DNA of 64,000 nucleotides, taken from NCBI GenBank assembly GCA_963921825.1, contig OY997593.1:67378039-67442038 (forward strand). Reading direction: 5' to 3'. Under the pieces are notes generated by a model. It did not search any database and was not told the origin of the DNA. It was given only the letters and a program-made list of their open reading frames with translations. Of this stretch, positions 11,117-22,453 are shown piece after piece. Position 1 is the first letter of the stretch. Every line of letters begins with the position of its first letter. The position numbers were made by a program, and so were the translations under genes. This DNA comes from Erodium maritimum (Eukaryota > Streptophyta > Magnoliopsida > Geraniales > Geraniaceae).

Positions 11117-12395
11117 GTAGGATCGCTGTAGTTATACGTACAATTCAAACTCAGTTTAACACAAACGAAACGATTTAAGCAAAAGGGACATTCTCGCGCG
11201 TCTCAAAGGATCCTAGTTGGATCGAGGTAAGTATATAAGTCATATATAATACTTATATAGACAAAGAAGTCCGCACCTCGTGCGTCTCACACAACAAACA
11301 AGTAATGCAACCAACTCCCACAGGAGGCAAAGTTCACACACAATCACACCCATCACTAAGGGTTCAAAGCACAAAGCAAACAATTTGGAAAGAATAAGTC
11401 CTTAGTCCCTTTATCGTAGCTTTTCTCTTTCCTCAATTTCCTGATCTTTAATCAAAACATTAATGTCGATCTCGCGTCGTTACAATTCGATTCAGGCGTC
11501 CCCGAACCTCGTTGTAACCACTTGACATCAAACCATCACGTTCGACTACAGTGGCGCCCCTGAGTCAAACCGTGATAGTGCAAACAATCCAGTTCTACGG
11601 AAAATTCGGCATGACCTATTCGTATTTTCCACTAACCCTCCGTTTAAACGGGACATTTACCAATCAATTTTCACAAGTTATTCAATACAAAGAGTTCTCA
11701 TGCTCTGCAAGGTACACAGCACAATCAGCACATAGATTATTCATGCTCCGCAAAGTACACACACAATTAAAGAGAGTGCAAGAATACTCGTGTTCTACTC
11801 TTTTCTCAAAAGTCATACCAATTGGATCATCTTTTCAACTTTGATTCTTTAAGCAAATCCCAACATCATAACCAAGTTAACACTCAAACAAATTCAAAAT
11901 CTTAACAGTCCAATCCTTCCATAGGTCCACCCTTCGGTCAATCACCACTCCGACAAGTAACACTCCAATGAATCCAATCTCCAACTTCATCAATACCTCA
12001 ACCAATGAACCCTTCAACCTTAACAAACATGAAACGACCAACACGGTGGTAACACACCTAACAGATAATTTACTCAACAATCAATATATAACGGTTCCAT
12101 CATTGCTTGTTAACCCAATACTGATCTCAACCGTTCGGTTTCACCGATCACTGTATCTTCAGTCCATAGGGTAAGGATACCACCAAAGCGATGTAACCAT
12201 CATAGTAAAAAGATTCAAATTTAAACAACCATTGGAACAATTAAGACTAGTGTCGTTCCCACTCTACGCATCATATGTTTTCACTTGCGTCACGGAGTAC
12301 ACGACTTAGACTTCCTAACTCTACCCACCTAATTGACGTTGGTCCGAGGTTTGAAAACAAGTTCAAAATTAGAAACCCGTTTCAAATGAAACCAG
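11117..12395 (-). other. Gypsy B untranslated leader
   Basis: This 1.3-kb stretch between PBS and gag is non-coding. It matches the leaders of A (15478-16125) and A' (33327-34036) in blocks such as 11460-11545 (CAGGCGTCCCCGAAC) and 12310-12400 (CTACCCACCTAATTGACGT), which shows that the families share one leader. Confidence 0.7.
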
Positions 12396-12407
12396 GATCT
12401 GATACCA
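12396..12407 (-). promoter_or_regulatory. primer binding site, initiator tRNA-Met type
   Basis: On the minus strand it reads TGGTATCAGATC, one mismatch from the consensus TGGTATCAGAGC, three bases inside the LTR end at 12411. Confidence 0.8.
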
Positions 12408-13239
12408 AATTGTCACGCCCCAAATCCGGTTTTGACCGGACTCGAGACGTGACTAGAATTAATAAAAGAAAAGCGATAAATAATTGACATGAACCTTTAA
12501 AATATAAAATAAACCTCCTCAAATCATCAGTAAATAGTTCAAAATCTCCAATGAGCCACTGCTCAACATAAAGCGTAAGATATAAAATGTTTAGTACAAA
12601 AGACCAACATAAATCTATGACAATCCCCACGACAAACTGAAGCTCCCAAGCCTCGAACTCTCTAGACATCGGGTACTCCTGTAAAACAGTAAGAAAACAA
12701 AGGGGTGAGCTTGCGCTCAGTAGGGAAAAACCTTAACAACTCAACCTTTAGATCAATACTTAACTACTTAAACAGATAACGCAATGTAACGATTTAATAC
12801 GATTAACCATGAAAATACAAATAAACAGAATAGATCACAATAGAACCGTACTCTTAAAGATAACAGTAACTTAAAGGATCCCATAAAAAAAAATACTATA
12901 ACGAATCATAATGATTAAAATGGGAGCAATTGATATCACGCCAACCACTTGCTTTCTCAAGCCTCCGATCCATGGATAGATTCTGGGATCACATCGGTTC
13001 CCATAATTCCGATCCACCAGAGTACCCATATCATATCAGATTTTCCCTCGGTCCAGAGGAAGCACATACATCGGGGCACCGAAAACCATCCCATAGGGAC
13101 GCTCATCGTCGGGATTCTCGGAAATGCCTCCAAGGGACCATAAGTCATAGGGGACCAAGGTAGTGCTCCCTAGGACGCACACACTTGGGTGAAACCACAA
13201 TAACCATCTCTCACGAAGTAATCCATCCAACTGCCCCGT

Positions 13240-13375
13240 AGGGTCCAATAACCAATGCCCTCAGGCTCCAATAATCAATCCCCATAGTATCCAGTAACCA
13301 ATGCCCTCAGGCTCCAATAACCAATCCACGTAGTATCCAATAACCAATGTCCTCAGGCTCCAATAACCAACCAAT
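13240..13375. repeat. 46-bp minisatellite in the B LTR
   Basis: The phrase AACCAATGCCCTCAGG starts at 13250, 13296 and 13342 (the last with one change), an exact 46-bp spacing over three copies. Confidence 0.85.
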
Positions 13376-14316
13376 ATCTCATAGAATCTGTCAACCTCCA
13401 ACGACCATAACACCACCGGATTACCCCCCCCCCCCTAGTGTAGTACCAAATCGAACAACCAAACATTTCAAGAATAAGAATAAGGAAAATACACTATAAT
13501 TCATCCATCAATAATCACTTATCGAACCACACTTTCATCACAACAAAGACATCCAATAGTACTCCACACTTACCGTATACTTACCTGTCACGAACCATCG
13601 GTACATCGATCACCTGATTGTACCCCTTGGCACAACCAGTCATACCCGATCATCCGTTCTATCAAACAATTATTTCAACACACAATCACTCAACCAATCA
13701 AGTAAACATTCAATCAATCAAATATAAAATTGAACTAGTTTCATTAGAATCTTGATTATCCTAATAACTAGCAACCAAGCATGTGAACCTAACACAGCAA
13801 CTAATTCGAGGGCTCATCACGGCCTCTCTACCAGTAAATCAATTCCCAAGTATTGAAAGCGAGTTACACTAGTTATTCTCATCCTACGCATGCATACTAG
13901 ACACATCCATTTATCAGTAATTAAAATATGATTATTCTAGTTATTCGTATCCTATATGCAATTCTAGGACCTTTCCAATTTTATTAACCTAATAGGCAAA
14001 CTAAGCGTTAAATAAGAAGTTAAGACTTTCCCTACCTTGTGGTAATCCTCTAAAACTCTGTTGTCAAACTCGGTAGTCACAACTCCGTTCTTCACACGGG
14101 TTCCGGCGTGATCTTCGTTCTTCTAGCTCGGGTCCAAGTTCTTCCTTCCTTCCTTGCTCGGTACCACGGTCTTAGACCACCATAAGACCAAAAAATTAGT
14201 AACTCAACGATGCTCTTCTCCCCAAAATACAGAACAATTCTCAAGTAATGGAAATAAGGTTTGAAGAAATGATTTAGGAATCGAAAGAGATTGAAAGGGA
14301 GGGTTTTTGGGTCTGG

Positions 14317-14490
14317 GAGTCTGGTCCGGAAGGCAGTCCGGTCCGTATCACAGGCCGTGCCGGAATCTGGCACGGACCGTATCACAGACCGGCCCGGAAA
14401 CCAGCACGGACCATATCACAGACCGGCCCGGTAACCAGCACGGACTGCCCGACAGACCGGCCCGGAGTCTGACACGGACCGTGTGAGGTA
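14317..14490. repeat. 34-bp minisatellite in the B LTR
   Basis: CAGACCGGCCCGG-like phrases start at 14351, 14385, 14419 and 14453, exactly 34 bp apart, with a weaker unit on the left. The array is very GC-rich beside AT-rich LTR sequence. The degenerate GC-rich tract continues to about 14600. Confidence 0.85.
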
Positions 14491-15477
14491 CCGTGCCAGA
14501 CTCTCGTCCGTTCCGTGCCGCGTACCGTGCCGGTACCATACCCGTTCCGTGCGGCCCGCCGTGCCGGCACATGGCCCGGTCCGGGTCGCCTACCGTGCCA
14601 AACCTGAACAGATCCTTCCCCTTCTTCCTCAACTCGAATTCCACGAAAATCAACTCAAAAACCCCATTTCCAAGTCCTTCAAACTCCAAAATGTTCAGCC
14701 AAACTCTTCAATCAACAACACCCTCAATGGGTTCATCAAACTTCAACCAAAATACAATCAAACAACCTATCTTCACTAACCCAACTCCAACAATCATCAA
14801 AATAACTAGTTCTTCAACTCCAAGCCAAACACCCACAAAACCCATAGAGTGAAAGTGGATGGAATGAGAAGTTTAGAGCATCCATACCTTGAGGATGTGT
14901 AGGAGATGAAGCTAGCAAGCTTGGGAAGGAGAAATGGTGGAAAGATGAGCCAAAAATCTTCTCTTTGCTCTCTTTCTTCTTGCTCAATCCAAGAGCTTCT
15001 CTCTTCTCTCCCTTTAGAAATTCTCAGCTGCAAAATGAGGGGAATGGCTGAATTTGTGCCCAACAAATGCCTTAAATGACCTACAAGCTAAATGACCAAA
15101 AGTCCCTTGCTAGTTTTATCCTTTTAGAGTCCTTAGGGAGGGTCAAGAGGTCATTTCAACTCCTTTCTTCTCATCCAAGCCTCCAATGACATGTGGCATT
15201 GTGGGAGCCAATTTATTTTATTAGAATTTCAGCAGTCCAATTTTAGTCGTGAAAGTCGATATAAAGTCCAAGTTTGACCAGAAATTGATCGTTACAAAAT
15301 TACAGTCAAACTGAAGGAAATGACCCAACTAAGCTAACTGTGATGACGGTTAAGCTTTTTGGGCCCCGGAAATGTCCCGAATGACTTCCTGAGTCTTCGG
15401 TTGACTTTTCCGGCCAAAAGTCAAACTTGGTTAGAAATCGCCGGCTCTACCGGGATCGACCGGGGGCGGTTCTTACA

Positions 15478-16110
15478 GAACAAACAGACACACTCGTACT
15501 AATAACAGACTAAGTAGTAGTATAGTATAGTCACACAATAACACCCAATCAGAAAAGTTCGCACATTAGTGCGTCACACATACCAGCCAATCAAAACAAC
15601 AGATTCACACAAGTCACACCAATCAACAACTTAAACCACTCGCACAGTTCACAAAAGTCAATCATCAACTTAGAGTTAAAGTTTTAGCACGATCGAATTT
15701 CACCAAAACATTCATGTCGATATCGTGTCGTTACAACCTGATTCAGGCGTCCCCGAACTACGTTGTAACCACCTGACATCCCCCCATTCACGTCCAGCTA
15801 TAGTGGCCCCTATAGCCAAACCTTGATGGTACATACACTTCAGCTTCTGCAGAAAATCGGGCTTGATCCGTTCGTAAATTACACTAACCATCCGCTTAAG
15901 CGGGCACTCAAAACACACCCTGCAAAAATAACAAGAACCACAACACACATCAATTCAACCGACTACCAAACCGAGACCCTCTTCATCTCGTTTATACGCT
16001 TAGGACATATCCGAATTGCGTAACCGAAACACCGAAACTCAACATCCTAACTCTACCCACCTAATTGACGTACGGTCCGAGGTTTGAAAAACATTTTAAA
16101 ATGAAACCAG
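15478..16110 (-). other. element A leader, interrupted by B
   Basis: Non-coding leader homologous to A' 33327-33900; the short frame at 15712-15948 matches one at 33471-33725 in translation (FVCPLKR-like start, GATIA, DVRWLQRSSGTPESGCNDTI), but both span untranslated sequence. The leader stops at 15478 where the B LTR begins. Confidence 0.7.
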
Positions 16111-16122
16111 GCTCTGATACCA
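16111..16122 (-). promoter_or_regulatory. primer binding site of element A
   Basis: A perfect TGGTATCAGAGC on the minus strand, complementary to the 3' end of initiator tRNA-Met, three bases from the LTR end at 16126. Confidence 0.85.
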
Positions 16123-16285
16123 AATTGTCACGCCCCAAATCCGGTTTTGACCGGACTCGAGACGTGAACTAAAACAGTAATAATTTTAATCGAAAATAAA
16201 GCCAACAAGTCTCCAATTCAAAATTTTAAAACCTTTACAATGCCATGAGTCGAAAACTCGGTAAAAACAACAGTAAAAGAGTTTA

Positions 16286-16764
16286 GAGTTAAATATCGAA
16301 ACTTACTCTTAAGTATTGGTCACGAACACAACACTACCCACGTTTTCAAAATGAACACTACACTACCCTTAAGTATTGGTCACGCGATTTTGTTAGTAAA
16401 AATGGACGGAATTTTCCATTCCGTTAGTCATATGACCTCAAGTGTCATATAATGGATGATAAAATGACGTTTTTTTGCCCTTAAGTATTTGACCTCTATA
16501 CATTTTATAAGGAACAATAACAAGGGTACAATGGTAATGTTCCTTATAAAATGTGTAGAGGTCATATAATTAAGGGGAAACGTCATTTTACCATTCATTA
16601 TATGACACTTGAGGTCATATGACTAACGGAATGGAAAATTCCGTCCATTTTTACTAACAAAATCGTGTGACCAATACTTAAGGGTAGTGTAGTGTTCATT
16701 TTGAAAACGTGGGTAGTGTAGTGTTCGTGACCAATACTTAAGAGTAAGTTTCGATATTTAACCC
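16286..16764. mobile_element. 479-bp foldback MITE with a 9-bp target duplication
   Basis: The termini read GAGTTAAATATCGAAACTTA from the left and GGGTTAAATATCGAAACTTA from the right; the inverted arms extend about 200 bp each with few mismatches around a centre near 16520. It is flanked by AAGAGTTTA on both sides (16277-16285 and 16765-16773). The related LTR fragment at 8098 has the same site empty, with AAGAGTTTA only once. Long TIRs and a 9-bp duplication fit the Mutator superfamily. There is no coding capacity. Confidence 0.9.
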
Positions 16765-18214
16765 AAGAGTTTAATAAAAACTAATAGTACGTCTCTAGAC
16801 TACTAGTCTAGGACCCTCGCAAGCTCCCAAGCATCGAGCATCCAGCTAGTACACAACCCGCTTAGGACCTGAAAAACAACAAGGTAAGGGGTGAGCTTTC
16901 GCTCAATAGGAGAAATAGTTAAGGTTATAAGCAAGCGCTCACCATCACGGGTAACCGTCCAATTATGGCATACTAGTACAACACACAACTAATTACCAAC
17001 GGAACTCGTAACCACAATCCTCGACTCAAGACCAAACCACACTCACAAATATAACCAACCAAACAGCACAAACTGCAACCAGCACACCAATTAACAGTCA
17101 TCAAACATAAAGTAAGCTGTAAAAGCTCAAACGCGTCCCGTACCGTAGTCCCCTACTCGGTCGGCTGTCCACAGCCCGACTCCATCATATCGTACCAGAC
17201 CATACAACGTCGGCCTAGATGTATTCCCGACAAACACACGGGGCACGATCTCAATACGTCATACCGGAATCTCCATCGGCCTAGAGATCTTCCCGGCACT
17301 CAACATACAACACAACTTTCTCGGTACTCCTTCGGGAAAAGCACTGATAACGTAACTGTCGGCCTAGATATCTCACATCAGACTACCCCCTCGATGTAGG
17401 TATCGTACCGGAACCACTACCTGGGGGACCGCGCATACTTGAGACCACTCGTCGGCCTAAGTACTACCCTACACCGGCGTACCCCCTCGGTCGTAGGTAC
17501 CATACCAGAACAACTCCTCGGAACAAACAACAAGATAATATCACACTAAAATATGGCTTACCAAGCCCAACAATCGAACCACAACACATCACGTCGGTCT
17601 ATCACTCACCCGACCATATCACATCCAAGGTTTCACATCAACACAAGCACGACACACTCGCCCACACATATCAACAACATGCTCAGCGGATATACTAAAT
17701 CTTGTCTATTAAACTTACCGACCCTAAGTCATACAACATACATATCAAACAAATAACAGGCAATTCAATCAGCACACAACTTACGACTCAACATGGCTGA
17801 TCTACCAGTTAACTAGAGAATCACGTCCTACATGTTACTACGACTTGTCCGGTTATTATCTGATATAAACGTTCGTTCCAGTTTAATTAATCCTAGCATG
17901 CATACTAGTAACTTTCCGCAATTAAACCGGTATCCGCTACGTTCCCTACCTCAAGACGAACCGACAGCTACGTCTCCTAGCTACTGACGTCCTGGTTCGC
18001 TACCTCCGGTCTTCTCTTCGATCGAAGCCGGACTCTAATTTAACACGAACGCCACAAATTAATAACGGTTCCGACGTTAATTTAAAGGTTACGATTGGTC
18101 CAGTTTAAATCCGACATTTATCTTTTAAACTCGAGCGAGCTAAAAACGGGATTACTACGAATCGGTTTCGAGTACTTGAGCTCCGTGCACGGAACCCAGT
18201 GCACGTTTCCCGAG

Positions 18215-18440
18215 GCAAGGATCCTGAGGCACGATTTCCGAGGCACGGGTTTCGGGGCGCGATTCCTGAGACACAGGTTTCGGGGCGCGATTCCTGAGAC
18301 ACAGGTTTCGAGCCGCGATTCCCGAGGCGCGAGTTTTGAGGCACGAATCCTGAGGCATGTGTTTCGATGCGTGATTCCTGAGGCATGGGTTTCGAGGCAC
18401 GATTCTCGAGACATGGGTTTCGAGGAATGATTCCCGATAT
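18215..18440. repeat. 28-bp minisatellite in the A LTR
   Basis: GGTTTCG-type starts lie at 18248, 18276, 18304, 18332, 18360, 18388 and 18416, exactly 28 bp apart, each followed by a GATTCCTGAG-like phrase. Copies differ by a few bases. A related but scrambled tract lies in the A' LTR near 23150-23240. Confidence 0.9.
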
Positions 18441-18857
18441 CTGATTCAACGTTCCACTTTTTGTCCCGTTCTAGTCCGATTTAACGTCCAGTCTACTCGT
18501 TAGGGTTTCCAAAACCGATCCAAGTTCGTTCCAGAGTTCAAAACATGTCTTTCTAATTAAATATGATTTTTTCCCGATTTAAATTATTCTCCTTTTTAAC
18601 AGATTAAGTTCATTGATTTCCTGATTCAATTTCAACTCCCAATGACTAGATCCAAAGTTCTTGTTTCAACAAGAACAAATTCAACAGAAGTTCGAAAAAA
18701 CGAAAGGGAAGAGGAAAGGATTTCTGTCAGAATCCGATCGACCGACCGACGGCGAAGACGTCGCCGGCCGGGTTCTCACCGTAATGGGAAGGATAACGTG
18801 GGGAGTGGTGGTTGAAGCGTTGGGCGCGGCGAGCACGGCGAAACCCTCGTCTCAGAT

Positions 18858-19250
18858 CTAGACGGTGCGGTTTCCCGTCTCGGATCCGGCGAGTGTGACG
18901 GTGACGGGGAGAGTTCGGAGTGGCTGGTCGGAGACAAGCGCGAACGAAGCGGTGGGCGAGGCTTGAGGATCTCCTCCCTCGCCGGTGAACACGGGGAGAA
19001 GGAGAGGGACGGCGGTGGCGGCCTGACTCGGGGAAGAATAAGATGAGACGGAGATGAAGGCGAGGGGACTCGGGATGAGGAGCGACCGAGGGGGACGGAG
19101 AGAGGGCTCGGGAGTGAGCAGAGGCGAGAGGGAGGTCGGGAAGTGAGGGAGAGAGGCGGAGAGGGTCGGAGACGAGGGAGGAAGGGCGGCCGGCGACGGG
19201 CTTGGGTAGAGAGGAAAGGGATCGGGTTTCAGAGAAGAGGAGAACGGCAT
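18858..19250 (-). CDS. Pro/Ser-rich open frame inside the A LTR (doubtful)
   Basis: A 131-codon frame starts MPFSSSLKPDPF about 33 bases after a TATA box and is rich in Pro, Ser and Leu. It resembles no family I know, and similar composition occurs in the corresponding part of A' without a conserved frame. I regard it as transcribed leader rather than a gene. Confidence 0.2.
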   Translation of the reverse strand: MPFSSSLKPDPFPLYPSPSPAALPPSSPTLSASLPHFPTSLSPLLTPEPSLRPPRSLLIPSPLAFISVSSYSSPSQAATAVPLLLPVFTGEGGDPQASPTASFALVSDQPLRTLPVTVTLAGSETGNRTV

Positions 19251-19282
19251 CACAAAAATTAGGGTTTCACCCCTAACTTGTC

Positions 19283-19290
19283 CTTTTATA
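19283..19290 (-). promoter_or_regulatory. candidate TATA box of the A LTR promoter
   Basis: On the minus strand the sequence is GGTATAAAAGGACAAG, followed within about 25 bases by GTGAAACCCTAA, a typical plant start-site neighbourhood. Transcription would start near 19258, making U3 only about 0.37 kb and R-U5 over 2.5 kb. Confidence 0.5.
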
Positions 19291-19624
19291 CCCGAGCTCC
19301 AAACGGGCTTGGACCTCCCCCAACCGGGCCTGGCTAGCGGGCTTCGCGGAGTTGGGCAGCACGGCCGAAGACGAGGACGGCTGATTCGAGCTTGCCCGGG
19401 CCTGGTCTGGCCTGGCCGAGTTTGCTGGTCTGGTCTGGTCCGACCCAATACCCTTTTCCCTTTTTTTTTGACTTTCTTTCTATTTTTTTTTGCAAAAACT
19501 CTCAAACTTCGATTCGATTTCTCACCACTACGTTACCAACAACCGATCCGATACTTTTCAACCTCTAAGCTCCGAACGATTAAATTTAATAAATTAAACT
19601 TTTTTAACCGGAGCGGTCTTCACG

Positions 19625-20095
19625 ATCTCTCTTCTAATTTCAATACTGAATTGAAGTCTCCACCTGGACCAATGAGAGTGTCTTGACTTAATAGGGCTAG
19701 GATTCCTTGTAGCTCTTCCCATAAGTTTTCCTCCCTCTTCTAGAATTAGGACCATAGACATCAACTATACAACAAGCTTTATTTAGAGGCACAAATTTCC
19801 CAAACCAGATGAGAGTACTATCTATTTTTTTGTAGATCAGACATAATGTACTCTTTGGATTTCCAAAGAGAAAGGATTCCTCCTAATTTGCTAATAGAAT
19901 CAATCGAGGCCAACTCCCACCCCCAGCTCAGACCACAGTATCTAGAGAATTTGACAGGTACTAATTCTAGCTTTGTCTCTTGCTAAAGAATGAACTGTAG
20001 GATTTCTTGTGGATCAAGTTACCAAAGATCCTCCTCTTTTTCTTGGAGGAGATTCCTCTCATGTTCTATTAAATGAATTTGATACTGGCTATGGA
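19625..20095 (-). pseudogene. LINE ORF2 endonuclease relic, upstream half
   Basis: Minus-strand fragments in shifting frames carry the central endonuclease motifs: DVYGPNSRR, ENLWEELQGI and GGDFNSVLK, the GDFN being the conserved loop of L1 endonucleases. It reads into the SHRGSRSDM start of the half at 7947 across the ATCTC duplication. The sequence upstream (to about 20095) is more decayed, and the outer boundary is uncertain. Confidence 0.65.
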
Positions 20096-22162
20096 CCAAG
20101 GCAGCATGAGTCGGTTAAGGCGGACCAAGGCGACGTTTGGCGGCCATGGGATGGTTTTTTAATCTCCACCATAGATCTGTGAAGAAGAAGATGCAAAGAA
20201 GAAGTCCCGACGGAGAAAAATGGAAGAGTTCCGGTAGCCAAAAAGAATAGGGGAGTAGAGAGGGAGGGGCCATGACTGAAGAAGAAAGGGGAACAATGTT
20301 GTTATTATTACGTACACAAGAGGAAGATAGAGAAAGAGAGATTGCAGTCGAGAGTCGTCAGTTTTGTATCTCTCGGTGGTACTGGGCTTGGGTTTCGAGA
20401 GACGTGTGGTAGCGCTATGTTTTGGGCATCGGTGGAGTGTTTCGATCTTTAGTTTCCATATGTCTCCCTCTTTGTGTTCCATTGATAGAGGCTCATGGTG
20501 GTAAAAATTTCATTTGGCCGGTAAGTGTCTAACAGCGTTCGGTGCATGGATTTCCAACTATGGAGTTTCGAGGTGGAAGACTTGAAGCGTGGGTGGAGTT
20601 TGTGTGGCTCGAGGGTGTCTCGGGACTTGTGTTGTAATATTGTTCAATGTTTGATGTTTGGTTCAGTTGCGAGCCTTTTGTTTAGTTTGTTGGGTCGAGG
20701 CTGGTTGTTATTACTGCTTGTGAGGCTATATTAGTCTTACTGCTCTGGTTGTAGTTATTTATTGATGAACTTGAGCCCTCATCTTTTCTTTCTATATTTA
20801 AAAGAGGAGAGTTTTATAAATTATGCTTTGTAGATCAAATAAAAAAGGAAACAAAGTTGAAAAAATAAAGGAAAAGCAAGAAAAAAAAAGTCTTGTAAGA
20901 AGGGGTGAAAAGGGGAAAATAAGCTTGAGTGTGTTTGGAAATCCAAATAAGTGTTGAGAATGGGATATACTTAATGGGTGTGAGGCTGAAGCATATTTGA
21001 AACGATACTATTATATGAGCTTTTTTTCTTATCCTGTACCGATCTTGAGTTTATCCTAACGCTACGAGCCGAATAGTCTTTTTTGATTCTTAGTCGGCTT
21101 TATTTCTTACAATTAGTGGGTAGGGATTTGTGCAAATCATCTTATGAACTTCTAAACTCCATGCACAGGAACAAAGAGATCCTCCTCTTTGAAGTGTTCA
21201 AAGGAGGATACATGAAAAGAAACTTTTCAAGTTTTTCCAACTTGTGTTTATGTTTGGTGTATACTCTCATATGCGTGTTCTCACAGAATTGTATGATTAA
21301 GTTGGCATGTGAAACTATGAGAAGTTTTTGGTAATTAATATGAATGCATACTTTAGAGATACCCATTTTCGCAATATCTTGCATATGTATCTTTAACTTA
21401 AATGTTTTGAATAAGGAAAGCTGGATTCCTCCTAATGAGTTGGACCCTGAGTTTTAATTAGTATCATACTAGTTAGAAGATAATACCAGTGTTAACTGCT
21501 ATTATCTTTTAACTGGTATAAAATGGGTGAAATTCGGTTCCAAAGAGTATTGGATTCTGGCTGATCATTCGAAGATCATAATTTTTCTCATATGCAACTT
21601 TGGTTTTTGTATTTGGTCGAATAGACCGTCGAAAACAAGCCTTTACTCGACCAAGTATATGTCAGATATGAGAGACGGATACGAAGCAATGCTCGACGAC
21701 ATACTGAACTGAGTACGATTTTCAGAGACCGTTTCTTTTGGCACCTCTTTTAGTAGGAGAAAAAAGGAGGAACATGAAGAAATGGTTACAAGGAGTTATT
21801 GATGAATTTTGAGTAAAAATACACTATAAAATAAGTCCTCTAGCTTAGGAAAAATATGCCCATTTGAGGGAAGAATCTAAGATACAAGTTTGTAAACCCA
21901 TACAAGGTAATCAGAGAGGAAATTTATAAAGAAAATTAAGCAATTTCAGCTATTTAAGAGCTGTTCGTTGTTGGAAAAAATGCAAGAATACATTACTTCA
22001 ATGCAAGAAGCATTTCTTCAATACAAGAAGCATTTCTATTTGGACCTCCTCTTCGTTCACATCTACCACCCCATCCTGGTCCACTCGGCATAATAGGGAC
22101 CGTGGAACACTCCCTCGGGTAATGGCGTTACACCTATTGATCCGCCAACAACCTCCCTTTGG
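20096..22162. other. unassigned 2-kb stretch
   Basis: AT-rich sequence with several short frames (for example 20159-20482 minus, 20525-20734 plus, 21083-21334 plus) that match no family I recognise. The only clear structure is a hairpin at 21468-21518. Confidence 0.35.
21468..21518. repeat. short hairpin
   Basis: TACTAGTTAGAAGATAATA pairs with TATTATCTTTTAACTGGTA across a 13-base loop (two mismatches or wobbles). It is too small to classify and may be a MITE remnant. Confidence 0.5.
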
Positions 22163-22453
22163 TTGATTGCGACCATCGACATGCGAACTCCCACCTACCG
22201 CCCATATGGCTGTCCCACGGTCACCACGATCGCCCTAAAGCATAAGGAAACTAATGCAACCCACCTGCATGCCCATCGAACCTCTCCTTTGGTTGCGGGG
22301 TTTGGTGGCCGCCCTCCAAGGAGCAATAGAGAAGTCTGGAACGATCCCACAGAGGGGACGGCTCCGACGGGCCAGAGGAGAGGCATGTCAAGAAATCTCG
22401 TTGGACCCAGTGATAGCACTAGGGCATCACAAAGTGTTCTAGAGGAGCCACAC
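22163..22453 (+). other. unrecognised open frame cut by element A'
   Basis: A frame with GC content above its surroundings runs into the A' LTR start at 22454 and resumes after the CACAC duplication at 35505. The peptide (Arg- and Pro-rich, with RPPRSNREVWNDPTEG) resembles no domain I can name. It may be a retroelement gag remnant. Confidence 0.25.

Larger units (their letters stand above)
12411..15477 (-). repeat. Gypsy B 5' LTR (3067 bp)
   Basis: The LTR runs from TGTCACGCCCC at 12411 to CTTACA at 15477; in sense it starts TGTAAGAACCG and ends GGGGCGTGACA. It pairs with the B' LTR at 48239-51524 at both ends. Its other side at 15478 is leader of element A. No copy of the adjoining GAACA is found on the left because the B 3' side was deleted. 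It holds two minisatellites, a C-run (near 13426-13436) and no long conserved ORF. Confidence 0.8.
7948..19624 (-). mobile_element. Ty3/Gypsy element A with nested Gypsy B and an internal deletion
   Basis: Both outer ends are LTR ends (TGTCACGCCCC at 7948; GGTCTTCAC near 19624) and ATCTC flanks both sides (7943-7947 and 19625-19629). The LINE endonuclease frame is continuous across the insertion. Minus-strand order from the right: 5' LTR (16126-19624), PBS and leader (15478-16125), Gypsy B 5' LTR (12411-15477), B leader, gag, protease and partial RT (8668-12410), then only the terminal 720 bp of an A-type 3' LTR (7948-8667). The simplest history is that A inserted in the LINE, B inserted in A's leader, and one deletion then removed the rest of B, A's coding region and most of A's 3' LTR. 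Confidence 0.75.
16126..19624 (-). repeat. element A 5' LTR (about 3.0 kb plus a 479-bp MITE)
   Basis: In sense it starts GTGAAGACCGCTCC beside the target duplication at 19625 and ends GGGGCGTGACA at 16126. It matches the A' LTR (22454-33311 without the Copia) in the start, the donor-like TACGGTGAGA, the block around 17830-18010 and the end. It contains a MITE, a 28-bp minisatellite, a TATA box and a Pro/Ser-rich open frame. The final A of the start motif's complement appears mutated to G, which explains the imperfect terminus. Confidence 0.8.

Noticed and set aside
18215..18440. 28-bp regular repeats that could suggest a CRISPR array
   Set aside because: The units are contiguous with no spacers, drift in sequence, and lie inside a plant LTR.
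18105..18449. Several overlapping frames with repeated Glu, Ser and Arg phrases
   Set aside because: They are all readings of the 28-bp minisatellite.
7948..19624. An integrated plant pararetrovirus
   Set aside because: LTRs, target duplications, a PBS and Gypsy gag-protease-RT order are present, and there is no movement protein or coat motif.
21600..21660. TTGGTCGA and TCGACCAA inverted pair
   Set aside because: Eight-base arms across a 25-base gap are expected by chance in a window this size.
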